A stretch of 8,933 bases of DNA. Origin: RBG-16-66-20 sp039931635 (GTDB lineage: Bacteria; Pseudomonadota; Gammaproteobacteria; Burkholderiales; SG8-39). The stretch's first letter is position 1. Each line of letters begins with the position of its first letter. A program made the position numbers and the translations under genes. The stretch spans positions 1 to 8,933 of the forward strand of contig JBDTRO010000284.1 of NCBI GenBank assembly GCA_039931635.1, written 5' to 3'. The notes beneath the pieces are model-generated. The model saw only the letters and a list, made by a program, of their open reading frames with translations, had not been told where the DNA came from and ran no database searches. This document shows, piece by piece, positions 1 through 8,321 of the stretch.

Positions 1-1822
1 CTTCATTGTCGGTGCCGTCCTCGGGGCGGCCCTGCTCGCTCAGGGTCCGGACCACCTCCGGAAACTCGAGAATTCGCCGGCGCACCTCGAGCAGGACGTC
101 CTGCCCGCTTTCGAGCGAGATGGAGGGCGGCATTTCGACGAACAACTGGATGTCGCCTTCATCCAGTTCCGGCAGGAATTCGGTGCCCAGGCGGGTGACG
201 GTCAGGCCGCCCAATGCCAGCAGGGCAAACGCCGCCGCGATCACCCTCGGCCGGTGGCCGAGCGCCCACACCAGCGATCGGCGGTAGGCGCCGCGCAGGC
301 GCTCAATCCAGGCCGGTTCCTCGAGCCGGGCATGGCGCGGCCTGAACAGTACGCCGCATAGGGCCGGGACCAACGTGAGCGAAAAAACCAGTCCGCCGAT
401 GAGGGCGAAGGAATAGGTGAGGGCGAGCGGCCGGAAGATCCGGCCTTCGACGGATTGGAGCGTAAACACCGGCACTAGCGCCGCAATGATTATCAGCATC
501 GCGTAGAACGTCGGCCGCCCCACGTCCACCGCCGAGCGCACCACCAGCCGCAATACGCCGCGGCGGTCTTTCGGGTGATCGTGGCGCAGCGCATGGATCA
601 CGTTCTCGACCAGCACCACCGCGCCGTCCACCAGAATGCCGAAATCGATCGCCCCCATGGAGATCAGGTTGGCCGGCAGGCCGAGTGCGAATAGGCCGAT
701 GAATGCCGCCAGAAGGGAAAGCGGAATGACCACCGCCACCGCCACCGAGCCCACCATGCTGCGAAGGAACAGCCAGACCACGCCAACCACGAGGATGAAG
801 CCGCTCAGAAGGTTCTTGTGGACCGTAGAGAGCGTCTGTCCAACGAGGTCGCTGCGGTCGTAGAACGTCTCGATGTGCATGCCCTTCGGCAGAATGGTCT
901 CGTTCAGTTCGCGCACCTTGGCATGGATCCCGTCGAGCACCAGGGACGGGTTCTGGCCACGCCGCATCCAGACGAATCCTTCTATGCCTTCCTTTTCGAG
1001 CCCGACACCGACCGAGCCGCGCCGTGGCGTGTACGACTGCACCACGCTCGAGACGTCGCCCACCGTGACCGGGGTCCCATCCTTGCTCCTGAGCACGACG
1101 CGCTTGATGTCCTCGGCTGTAACGAGATAGCCGAGGCCGCGCACCGTGAGCTCCTGGTCACCATGGCGCACGAAGCCGCCGCCGACGTTTACGTTGGACT
1201 TCGCGATCGCCTGCTCGATGTCTGCCAGCGTCAGGCCTTGCGCAAAGAGGCGCACCGCATCGGCCTCGACATGGAACTCCTTCAGGAAGCCGCCGAAGGG
1301 CACGACGTCGGCGACGCCCCGCGCCTGCCGCAGCACGCGCACGACGTTCCATTCGACTTCGGCGCGCATCTGGTAGAGGTCGTGCCGGTCGCTTGCGAGG
1401 CGAAACTGGAATACCTCACCCAGGGGCGTCGCCTCAGGCGCGAGTTCCGGCGTCGCTCCCTGGGGCAGCGAGGCGGCAGCGACCCGTTGCAGGACTACGG
1501 TGCGTGCCCGGAAGCCGTCCGTCTCGTCCGAGAACGTAAGCGTGATGAGCGACAGACCGAACAGGCTTTCGCTGCGCATCAGCCTCATCCCCGGTGTGCC
1601 GTTGAGTTCACGCTCAAGCGGTACGGTAACGCGCCGCTCGATTTCCTCAGGTGCATTGCCGGGCAACTGCGTTATGACCGTGACCTGCGTGTTGGTGACG
1701 TCCGGGTAGGCTTCGATGGGCGTCTCGAGGTAGGCGTACAGCCCGAAAACGGCGACGACCAGCGTCGCGAACAGCGCTGCCACGCGGCGGTGAACGCAGG
1801 CCTCGATGAAAAGACGCAGCAT
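1..1822 (-). CDS. Heavy-metal efflux RND pump, CzcA/CusA family (N-terminal part, cut by left window edge)
   Basis: Inner-membrane proton/cation antiporter of a tripartite efflux system that would export divalent metal ions from the periplasm or cytoplasm. I translated it from the reverse strand: it starts at the ATG at 1822-1820 with MLRLFIEACVHRR and stays open for about 607 codons to the window edge. Full-length relatives have about 1040 residues, so the C-terminal 40% is missing. Visible features are a first membrane helix at about residues 14-32, the periplasmic entry YPDVTNTQV near residue 40, a second helix near residues 335-355, and the TM4 proton-relay motif with D393 (DFG), D399 (DGA) and E406 (VEN). 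This spacing matches the D402/D408/E415 triad known from CzcA. The DFG/DGA form is typical of Zn/Co/Cd/Ni pumps, whereas Cu/Ag pumps (CusA) differ there; the exact metal is inference. It begins 2 nt after the stop of the membrane-fusion gene and has no clear ribosome site of its own, so translational coupling is likely. Confidence 0.93.
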   Translation of the reverse strand, partial: MLRLFIEACVHRRVAALFATLVVAVFGLYAYLETPIEAYPDVTNTQVTVITQLPGNAPEEIERRVTVPLERELNGTPGMRLMRSESLFGLSLITLTFSDETDGFRARTVVLQRVAAASLPQGATPELAPEATPLGEVFQFRLASDRHDLYQMRAEVEWNVVRVLRQARGVADVVPFGGFLKEFHVEADAVRLFAQGLTLADIEQAIAKSNVNVGGGFVRHGDQELTVRGLGYLVTAEDIKRVVLRSKDGTPVTVGDVSSVVQSYTPRRGSVGVGLEKEGIEGFVWMRRGQNPSLVLDGIHAKVRELNETILPKGMHIETFYDRSDLVGQTLSTVHKNLLSGFILVVGVVWLFLRSMVGSVAVAVVIPLSLLAAFIGLFALGLPANLISMGAIDFGILVDGAVVLVENVIHALRHDHPKDRRGVLRLVVRSAVDVGRPTFYAMLIIIAALVPVFTLQSVEGRIFRPLALTYSFALIGGLVFSLTLVPALCGVLFRPRHARLEEPAWIERLRGAYRRSLVWALGHRPRVIAAAFALLALGGLTVTRLGTEFLPELDEGDIQLFVEMPPSISLESGQDVLLEVRRRILEFPEVVRTLSEQGRPEDGTDNE

Positions 1823-1824
1823 GA

Positions 1825-2952
1825 CTAGAGAAGTTGCTCTGCCTGGGTATCCAGCAGCAGCGCGCCCCGCACCACGATCCGTTCGCCCGCCTTGAGCCCC
1901 TCCAGGATCACCACCCGGCCATTCCGGTTGCGGCCCGTCTGCACGTCGCGCGCAACGAACTCGCCGTCGGCGCGCTCGACGTAAACCACGCGGCGCTTAC
2001 CGTCCTTGATCAGCACCGCGGCAGCCGGTATCGACAGGCCTGGTTCGCTCGCAATGTGCACAAATGCCTGCGCCAGCATGCCTGCGCGCAAGCCTTCGGT
2101 GCGCGCCGCGAGCGTCAGGTAGAGCTGCGCGCGCCGCGATTCCGGATCGACGCGCGGATTGAAATTTTCGATCCGCGCCGCGATGCGGGCGGCGAGCGCC
2201 GGAATCTCGACTTCGGCTTGCTGTCCGGCAGCAATGCGGCGCAATTCCGCCTCAGGTACCTGCGCGATGACCAGCAAGCGCGCCGGATCACCAAGTTCCA
2301 CCAGCGCTTCGCCGCCTGGTATTACCGTGGCTCCGGCCGCAACGCGAATTGCAGATACCACGCCGTCGGCGGGCGCCCTGACGGTGAACCGGATGCCCTG
2401 CCCCGAACCGATCAGTCCCGCCGTGTGGCGCGCGCGCTCATGCTCGGCGCGTGCTTCCTTCAGCCTCGCCTCGGCATCCTGCCGATCGATTTCGAGGCCG
2501 ACGCCCTTTTCAACCATCTCGACCTGACGCTTGAGCATGCTCTCGGCCGAAGCCAGGCGCGTCGCTGCCTGGTCGAGCGCGGCCCGCCCGGCCGCCGCGT
2601 CCGCGCTGTCGATCGTGAGCAGAGGCGCCCCAGCCTTGACCACCTGCCCCGCGCGAACCAGCACCGCGGCCACCCGTCCCGCCATTGCAGCGCCTATTGC
2701 GAACTGTGCCTGCGGACTGAACGCGATTCTGCCGGGCAATGCCAGAACGTCGCTGCCTCCATCCGCGCCAGCAGGCTCGATGCCGAGGAACTGCATTTGC
2801 GCGGCGCGAATCCGGACAGTCCGGGCGCCGCCGTCGAGCGCGGGCTTTGATCCCGCGACTGCCGCCGGGGCATCTCTTTTTTGGCAGCCGGAGGCGCACA
2901 GCAATATCGCGGTGAGGGCGATAAACGCCGGGAAAACAGAATATTGCTTCAT
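1825..2952 (-). CDS. RND efflux periplasmic adaptor (membrane-fusion) lipoprotein, CzcB/CusB type
   Basis: Periplasmic adaptor of 375 residues that would connect the adjacent RND pump to an outer-membrane channel. The ATG at 2952-2950 is chosen because it gives a lipoprotein signal: MKQYSVFPAF, a hydrophobic stretch to about residue 20, then ASGC with the modified Cys at 23. A longer in-frame reading from 3645 exists but would run through the iron-sulfur gene on the other strand and bury this signal. Domains in order are the first lipoyl half (about 85-115, AGRVAAVLVRAGQVVKAG), a helical hairpin rich in Ala, Glu and Arg (about 118-180), the second lipoyl half (about 188-222, VRAPADGVVSAIRVAAG), a beta-barrel (about 225-300), and a membrane-proximal domain ending in GLKAGERIVVRGALLLDTQ. 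No His-rich or Met-rich metal-binding N-terminus is visible. No outer-membrane factor gene lies in the window. The upstream ribosome site is weak. Confidence 0.9.
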   Translation of the reverse strand: MKQYSVFPAFIALTAILLCASGCQKRDAPAAVAGSKPALDGGARTVRIRAAQMQFLGIEPAGADGGSDVLALPGRIAFSPQAQFAIGAAMAGRVAAVLVRAGQVVKAGAPLLTIDSADAAAGRAALDQAATRLASAESMLKRQVEMVEKGVGLEIDRQDAEARLKEARAEHERARHTAGLIGSGQGIRFTVRAPADGVVSAIRVAAGATVIPGGEALVELGDPARLLVIAQVPEAELRRIAAGQQAEVEIPALAARIAARIENFNPRVDPESRRAQLYLTLAARTEGLRAGMLAQAFVHIASEPGLSIPAAAVLIKDGKRRVVYVERADGEFVARDVQTGRNRNGRVVILEGLKAGERIVVRGALLLDTQAEQLL

Positions 2953-3001
2953 GGAGTGCCAGCAGTTTAGGAAAGCCGCTTGTCGCAACCCTTTCGCCAA
3001 G

Positions 3002-3017
3002 CAGTCAATTAACTGAC
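3002..3017. repeat. Overlapping imperfect palindromes, possible operator
   Basis: Two interleaved inverted repeats share the TTAA core: GTCAATTAACTGAC (3004-3017), symmetric at 12 of 14 positions, and CAGTCAATTAACTG (3002-3015), also 12 of 14. The site lies between the divergent efflux and cox-type genes, just upstream of the candidate rightward promoter, where a dimeric regulator could act on either operon. The function is inferred from symmetry and position only. Confidence 0.3.
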
Positions 3018-3040
3018 AGGGGCCATGACGCGGCGCAACA

Positions 3041-3069
3041 TTGCTCCCGCGGTAGCGCTTGGATAGGAT
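3041..3069 (+). promoter_or_regulatory. Candidate sigma70 promoter of the coxSLM-type operon
   Basis: TTGCTC (3041-3046) and TAGGAT (3064-3069) are separated by exactly 17 nt, the optimal spacing. The -35 matches the consensus only in its TTG, and the -10 matches 4 of 6 positions, so the promoter would be weak or activator-dependent. Transcription would start near 3075, leaving a leader of about 35 nt. It is the best candidate in the gap but is unproven. Confidence 0.4.
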
Positions 3070-3074
3070 GCACG

Positions 3075-3102
3075 TCCCCAGGAAATAACGATCTCCCCAG
3101 GA
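3075..3102 (+). repeat. 9-bp direct repeat in the leader of the cox-type operon
   Basis: TCCCCAGGA occurs at 3075-3083 and again at 3094-3102, 19 nt apart start to start, close to two helical turns. The second copy overlaps the ribosome-binding site of the iron-sulfur gene. It could be a protein-binding site at or just after the start of transcription, or chance duplication of a purine-rich ribosome-site-like element. Confidence 0.35.
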
Positions 3103-3104
3103 GG
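3099..3104 (+). promoter_or_regulatory. Shine-Dalgarno of the iron-sulfur subunit gene
   Basis: A perfect AGGAGG lies 4 nt before the ATG at 3109 and fixes that start. It overlaps the second copy of the TCCCCAGGA repeat. Confidence 0.8.
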
Positions 3105-3108
3105 CAGC

Positions 3109-3588
3109 ATGGCGGTCAAGGTATCCCTCAAAGTCAATGGCAAACCGGTATCGGCGGAGGTGGAGGAACGCACGCTTCTGGTCACCGTGATCCGCGAGCA
3201 CCTGCGGCTTACCGGCACCCACGTCGGTTGCGACACTGCGCAGTGCGGCGCCTGCACCGTGAGCATGAACGGCAAGGCGGTGAAGTCCTGCTCGTTCCTC
3301 GCCATGCAGGCCGAGGGCGCGGACGTGATGACCATCGAGGGCGTGGCCAAGCCCGACGGCACGCTGCATCCGATGCAGGCGGCATTCAAGGAGCACCACG
3401 GCCTGCAATGCGGTTTCTGCACCCCGGGCATGGTGATGAACGCGATCGACTTCGCGAAGAGCCATCCGAATCCCTCGGAAAGCGAAATCCGCGAGGCGCT
3501 GGAAGGCAATCTGTGCCGCTGCACGGGCTACCACAACATCGTCAAGGCGATTGGCGCGGGCGCCAGGGCCATGGCGGCCGGCAAATAA
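3109..3588 (+). CDS. coxS: (2Fe-2S) iron-sulfur subunit of a CO-dehydrogenase-like (form II) molybdenum hydroxylase, CoxS type
   Basis: Electron-transfer subunit of 159 residues that carries two [2Fe-2S] clusters and passes electrons from the molybdenum site to the FAD subunit; cytoplasmic. The N-terminal plant-ferredoxin-like domain has the cluster ligands C41, C46, C49 and C61 (GCDTAQCGACTV, then KSC). The C-terminal helical domain has C101 and C104 (LQCGFCTPGM) and C136 and C138 (NLCRCTGYHN). This is the complete eight-cysteine set of the family, at positions one lower than in the Oligotropha CoxS as I recall it. Q100 just before C101 is the residue that contacts the molybdopterin cofactor in known structures. 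Length is normal. The perfect AGGAGG upstream supports the start. It is the first gene of an S-L-M operon, 19 nt ahead of the large subunit. The cox name denotes family membership; CO oxidation is not shown. Other small subunits of xanthine-oxidase-family enzymes share the same fold. Confidence 0.95.
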   Translation: MAVKVSLKVNGKPVSAEVEERTLLVTVIREHLRLTGTHVGCDTAQCGACTVSMNGKAVKSCSFLAMQAEGADVMTIEGVAKPDGTLHPMQAAFKEHHGLQCGFCTPGMVMNAIDFAKSHPNPSESEIREALEGNLCRCTGYHNIVKAIGAGARAMAAGK

Positions 3589-3597
3589 CAGGCAACC

Positions 3598-3602
3598 GGA
3601 GG
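3598..3602 (+). promoter_or_regulatory. Shine-Dalgarno deciding the large-subunit start
   Basis: GGAGG, 5 nt before the ATG at 3608, favours this start over the in-frame ATG at 3551. The latter lies inside the iron-sulfur gene and would add 19 non-family residues. Confidence 0.75.
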
Positions 3603-3607
3603 CAACC

Positions 3608-5954
<2,347 letters not shown>

Positions 5955-5956
<2 letters not shown>

Positions 5957-5959
5957 GAG
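5955..5959 (+). promoter_or_regulatory. Shine-Dalgarno of the FAD subunit gene, overlapping the large-subunit stop
   Basis: AGGAG overlaps the TAG stop of the large subunit and lies 6 nt before the ATG at 5966. Tight coupling of the two genes is expected. Confidence 0.75.
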
Positions 5960-5965
5960 AACACC

Positions 5966-6757
5966 ATGCATGCATTCAAATACCACCGTCCGTCCAGCGT
6001 CGATGCCGCCGCCGCGCTCGTGAAGGGCGAAGCGAAAATCCTCGCCGGCGGCCAGTCGCTGATCCAGGCGATGAAGCTGCGCCTCGCCTCGCCCTCGGAC
6101 ATCATCGACCTGGGCACCATCAAGGACCTCGCCGGCATCAAGTCCGACGGCAAGTCCGTGACCATCGGCGCGATGGCGCGCCACGCCGAAGTGGCGCACT
6201 CCGCCGACGTGAAGAAGGCGATTCCGGCGCTCGCCGCGCTCGCCGGCATGATCGGCGACCGGCAGGTGCGCGCGATGGGCACCTGCGGCGGCTCGATCGC
6301 CAACAACGACCCGGCTGCGGACTATCCGGCGGCGGTGTTGGCGCTGAACGCCACCATCACCACCAACAAGGGCAAGCACGAGGCCGACAAGTTCTTCAAG
6401 GGCCTGTTCGATACGGCGCTCAAGGCCGGCGAGATCATCACCTCGGTCACCTTCCAGGCGCCCAAACGCGCCGCCTATGTGAAATTCAAGAACCCGGCCT
6501 CGCGCTTCGCCATCGTCGGCGTCTTCGTCGCCGATTTCGGTGGCTCGGTGCGGGTCGCCGTGACCGGCGCCGGCCCTGGCGTGTTCCGCCAGGCGGACAT
6601 GGAAAAAGCGCTCACGGCCAAGTTCGCGCCCGAATCGGTGGCCAGCATCAAGGTCAAGCAGGACGGACTGAACAGCGACCTGCACGCCAGCGCCGAATAT
6701 CGCGCGCACCTGGTGACCGTCATGGCCCGGCGCGCCGTGGAGGCCGCACTGAAATGA
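5966..6757 (+). CDS. coxM: FAD-binding subunit of a form II CO-dehydrogenase-like hydroxylase, CoxM type
   Basis: Flavoprotein subunit of 263 residues that takes electrons from the iron-sulfur subunit and passes them to an acceptor; cytoplasmic. It starts MHAFKYHRPSSVDAAAALV, the usual opening of the family. The two FAD-pyrophosphate motifs are present: AGGQSL at 27-32 and TCGGSIANNDPAAD beginning at 106. In between is IGDRQVRAMG, another family block. The C-terminal part (from about residue 165: FQAPKRAAYVKFKNPASRFAIV) matches the CO-dehydrogenase flavoprotein C-terminal domain, and length is close to the norm of about 260-290. It lies 9 nt after the large subunit, with its ribosome site overlapping that gene's stop, making it the last gene of the S-L-M operon. 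Transcription probably ends at the hairpin at 6817-6869. A general alternative is the FAD subunit of another xanthine-oxidase-like hydroxylase, but the neighbours make this assignment firm at family level. Confidence 0.94.
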   Translation: MHAFKYHRPSSVDAAAALVKGEAKILAGGQSLIQAMKLRLASPSDIIDLGTIKDLAGIKSDGKSVTIGAMARHAEVAHSADVKKAIPALAALAGMIGDRQVRAMGTCGGSIANNDPAADYPAAVLALNATITTNKGKHEADKFFKGLFDTALKAGEIITSVTFQAPKRAAYVKFKNPASRFAIVGVFVADFGGSVRVAVTGAGPGVFRQADMEKALTAKFAPESVASIKVKQDGLNSDLHASAEYRAHLVTVMARRAVEAALK

Positions 6758-6789
6758 AGGAGCGCCAGAAGCCGCGCTTCAATTCTTAA
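6754..6789 (+). other. Possible 11-codon coupled small ORF after the FAD gene
   Basis: An ATG at 6754 overlaps the TGA of the FAD gene (ATGA) and opens 11 codons, MKERQKPRFNS, ending in TAA at 6787-6789. GGAGG at 6739-6743 is 10 nt upstream. A small perfect hairpin, GAAGC-cgc-GCTTC (6768-6780), lies inside. It is too short to recognise and may be chance; no function is claimed. Confidence 0.15.
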
Positions 6790-6816
6790 GGATCCGGAGG
6801 GGGTTGGAGGAAGTGC

Positions 6817-6869
6817 GCCCGTCTAGGGCCTGGGAGTTACGGCTCCCATACCCTAGGCGGGCTTTTTTT
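6817..6869 (+). terminator. Strong rho-independent terminator with nested hairpin, ending the cox-type operon
   Basis: The outer stem is 12 bp: 6817-6828 pairs with 6851-6862, with a single G-U wobble at 6822/6857. Inside it, after a 2x2 internal loop, a second 6-bp stem (TGGGAG 6831-6836 with CTCCCA 6843-6848) closes a TTACGG loop. Seven T residues (6863-6869) follow directly. It sits 60 nt after the FAD gene stop and 3 nt before the stop of the convergent GYD gene. On the minus strand the stem is not followed by a T-run, so termination should be mainly rightward. Confidence 0.9.
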
Positions 6870-6872
6870 GCC

Positions 6873-7166
6873 CTACGGCATCTTGGCGAGGATCTTGCCG
6901 AACTCCTCGGCCGAAAACGCGGTGAGCGTCTCGGTGCGCACGTTGCCCAGCGCGGCGATCGCCAGCCCCAGCGAAGTCGCCGTGGCGGTATCGGGCGCTT
7001 CCACGATGGTGACGATGTCGTAGTGCCCCAGCGTCCAGTAGATATCCTTCACCTTGACGCCCGCCTTCGCCGCCAGCGCCTTGAACGCGTCGGAGCGTTT
7101 CGGCGACTCCTTGATGGTGCGGATGCCCTGCTCGGTGAAATTTCCCAACACGATGAACATAGCCAT
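6873..7166 (-). CDS. GYD-domain protein
   Basis: Small soluble protein of 97 residues matching the GYD family, a ferredoxin-like alpha/beta fold of unknown function. Family hallmarks are the start MFIVLGNFTEQGI, a helix around residues 18-34 (IKESPKRSDAFKALAAKAG), then the strand VKDIYWTLGHYDIVTIVEAPD (about 38-58, with the central GHYD), and the C-terminal GNVRTETLTAF (about 74-84). The ATG at 7166-7164 is preferred over Met3 because AGGAG (7180-7176) is 9 nt from the first and 15 nt from the second. No signal peptide or metal-ligand cluster is visible. It follows the binding-protein gene on the same strand by 45 nt and may be co-transcribed with it. It converges on the cox-type operon. A role with the hydroxylase is guesswork from position. 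Confidence 0.85.
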   Translation of the reverse strand: MAMFIVLGNFTEQGIRTIKESPKRSDAFKALAAKAGVKVKDIYWTLGHYDIVTIVEAPDTATATSLGLAIAALGNVRTETLTAFSAEEFGKILAKMP

Positions 7167-7211
7167 GTCTGCCCTCTCCTTGTCAGTACTGCGTCTACAT
7201 AGAACTGCCCC

Positions 7212-8189
7212 TCATTCGATGACCCGGTCGGCGCGCAAGAGCAGTTCCTGCGGTATCACTAGCCCGATCGTGCTCGCGGTCTTGCGGTTGATCACTAGCT
7301 CGAAATTCGCCGGCTGCTCAATCGGCAGGTCGCCCGGCCTGGCACCCTTCAGGATCTTGTCGACATACGCGGCTGCATGCCAGAACTGGTAGGCGATGTC
7401 GGTTCCATAGCTCATCAAGCCGCCTGCCTCGGCGCATTCCCGGAATGGAAAAATCGAAGCGATCCGGTACTTCATTGCCGCCGCGGCAATCCGTTCTCGC
7501 TGCGCGAAATGATAGACGTCGCCTGTAACAACGACCGCTCCGATCCGTTCCCGCTTCATGGTCGCAAAGGCAGAGTCGATGTCGTCAAGTGTTCCGGCGT
7601 TCACCTGCTGCATCTGGAGGCCGAGGCTGCTCACTGAAGCACGCATGCGCTCAGCCAGCCCGGCCGCGCTCGGATTGCCGGGATTCCCTAGAAATGCGAT
7701 GAGCGAAAGCTTGGGCAGCAGCGTCTTTAGGAGTTCGAGCCGCTTGGGGGCAAGATCCCCCGCAAAATTGGACTGGCCGGTAAGGTTCCGCCCGGGCCGC
7801 GCCACGCTGTCCGCAAACCCCATGCGAACCGGGTCAGCCACCGCGACGAACACGATCGGGATGCTGGCCGTGGCCTTTTGCGCGGCGCTCACCGCCTGGA
7901 CAGTCGAAGTGAAGATCACGTCCACCTTGAGTCGAACCAACTCCGCTGCCAGGGCGGGCAGCAAATCATTCTTGCCATCTGCATAGCGTTCGACCAGCAC
8001 GAAGTCCTTGCCGCGTTCATGACCTAGTTCGTGCATCCCCTTAACAAACACTGCCATGAAGGCTTCGCCTTCCCGAGCGGAAAGAGGGCCGAGAATGCCG
8101 ATTTGCCGGACCTTCACCATTTGCTGAGAGAGCGCGCGCTGCGCTACAAGCGCGCTCCCGATCAGTACGACGAATCTGCGCCGGTCCAT
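7212..8189 (-). CDS. ABC transporter periplasmic substrate-binding protein, ABC_sub_bind (TrpX-like) family
   Basis: Periplasmic binding protein of 325 residues. The ATG at 8189-8187 is chosen because it gives the typical export signal MDRRRFVVLIGSALVAQ with probable cleavage after ALS (residue 21), and because GGAGG lies 4 nt upstream. An in-frame ATG at 8237 would add 16 charged residues before the signal. The RRRF motif resembles a Tat signal, common in this family, though Sec export is equally possible. The mature part opens with the first beta strand VRQIGILGPLS and then FVKGMHELGHERGKDFVLVERYADG. Later family blocks are DVIFTSTVQAVSAAQKAT, IPIVFVAVADPVRMGFADSV, GRNLTGQSNF, KRLELLKTLLP, and GGLMSYGTDIAYQFWHAAAY near the C-terminus. 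The ligand cannot be read from sequence; family members include amino-acid binders, and many are unassigned. No permease or ATPase gene accompanies it here. It is divergent from the AAA+ gene and upstream of the GYD gene. Confidence 0.9.
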   Translation of the reverse strand: MDRRRFVVLIGSALVAQRALSQQMVKVRQIGILGPLSAREGEAFMAVFVKGMHELGHERGKDFVLVERYADGKNDLLPALAAELVRLKVDVIFTSTVQAVSAAQKATASIPIVFVAVADPVRMGFADSVARPGRNLTGQSNFAGDLAPKRLELLKTLLPKLSLIAFLGNPGNPSAAGLAERMRASVSSLGLQMQQVNAGTLDDIDSAFATMKRERIGAVVVTGDVYHFAQRERIAAAAMKYRIASIFPFRECAEAGGLMSYGTDIAYQFWHAAAYVDKILKGARPGDLPIEQPANFELVINRKTASTIGLVIPQELLLRADRVIE

Positions 8190-8244
8190 CCCCCCTCCCC
8201 GTACCCGCGTCAGCTGCGAGGCCATTCTGATACTCATTGGGGCG

Positions 8245-8279
8245 TCGCGGTTGCGGATTCTTCACGGCGCGAACCGCGA
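8245..8279. repeat. 8-bp inverted repeat, possible operator or hairpin
   Basis: TCGCGGTT (8245-8252) and AACCGCGA (8272-8279) are perfect inverted copies separated by 19 nt. It is located between two divergent genes. In GC-rich DNA such a pair can occur by chance. Confidence 0.3.
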
Positions 8280-8301
8280 GTGGCGGCGAAGCGCCAAATA
8301 C

Positions 8302-8321
8302 CGGAAAATGCTGGCTTTCCG
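8302..8321. repeat. 6-bp inverted repeat upstream of the AAA+ gene
   Basis: CGGAAA (8302-8307) and TTTCCG (8316-8321) are perfect inverted copies with an 8-nt loop, 23 nt before the AAA+ start codon. It could form a small hairpin in the leader. Confidence 0.2.

Larger units (their letters stand above)
2953..3108. other. Divergent intergenic region between the metal-efflux and cox-type operons
   Basis: This 156-nt spacer must hold the promoters of both divergent operons. It contains an overlapping imperfect palindrome (3002-3017), a sigma70-like promoter candidate (3041-3069) facing the iron-sulfur gene, a 9-bp direct repeat (3075-3102) and the ribosome site of the iron-sulfur gene. No convincing promoter was found for the leftward efflux operon. 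A TTGACT hexamer occurs on the minus strand but has no good -10 at normal or MerR-type spacing. No coding capacity is seen. Confidence 0.7.

Noticed and set aside
818..1828. A 336-codon plus-strand open frame
   Set aside because: It lies wholly antisense to the RND pump gene. Its product is His- and Arg-rich with no recognisable domain, as expected of a shadow frame in GC-rich DNA.
1834..2850. A 338-codon plus-strand open frame
   Set aside because: It is antisense to the adaptor gene, with no family resemblance and low-complexity Arg/His composition.
2953..3010. Leftward MerR-type promoter with TTGACT as -35 for the efflux operon
   Set aside because: No acceptable -10 was found at 17 or at 19-20 nt spacing on the minus strand.
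3551..3607. Earlier ATG for the large subunit
   Set aside because: It lies inside the iron-sulfur gene, lacks a ribosome site and adds 19 residues not typical of the family. ATG 3608 has GGAGG 5 nt upstream.
6768..6780. Small hairpin GAAGC-cgc-GCTTC after the FAD gene as a terminator
   Set aside because: It has only 5 bp, a 3-nt loop and no T-run after it. The strong terminator at 6817-6869 explains the operon end.
8190..8237. Earlier ATG (8237) for the binding protein
   Set aside because: It would put 16 charged residues ahead of the export signal. The GGAGG site and signal peptide both point to 8189.
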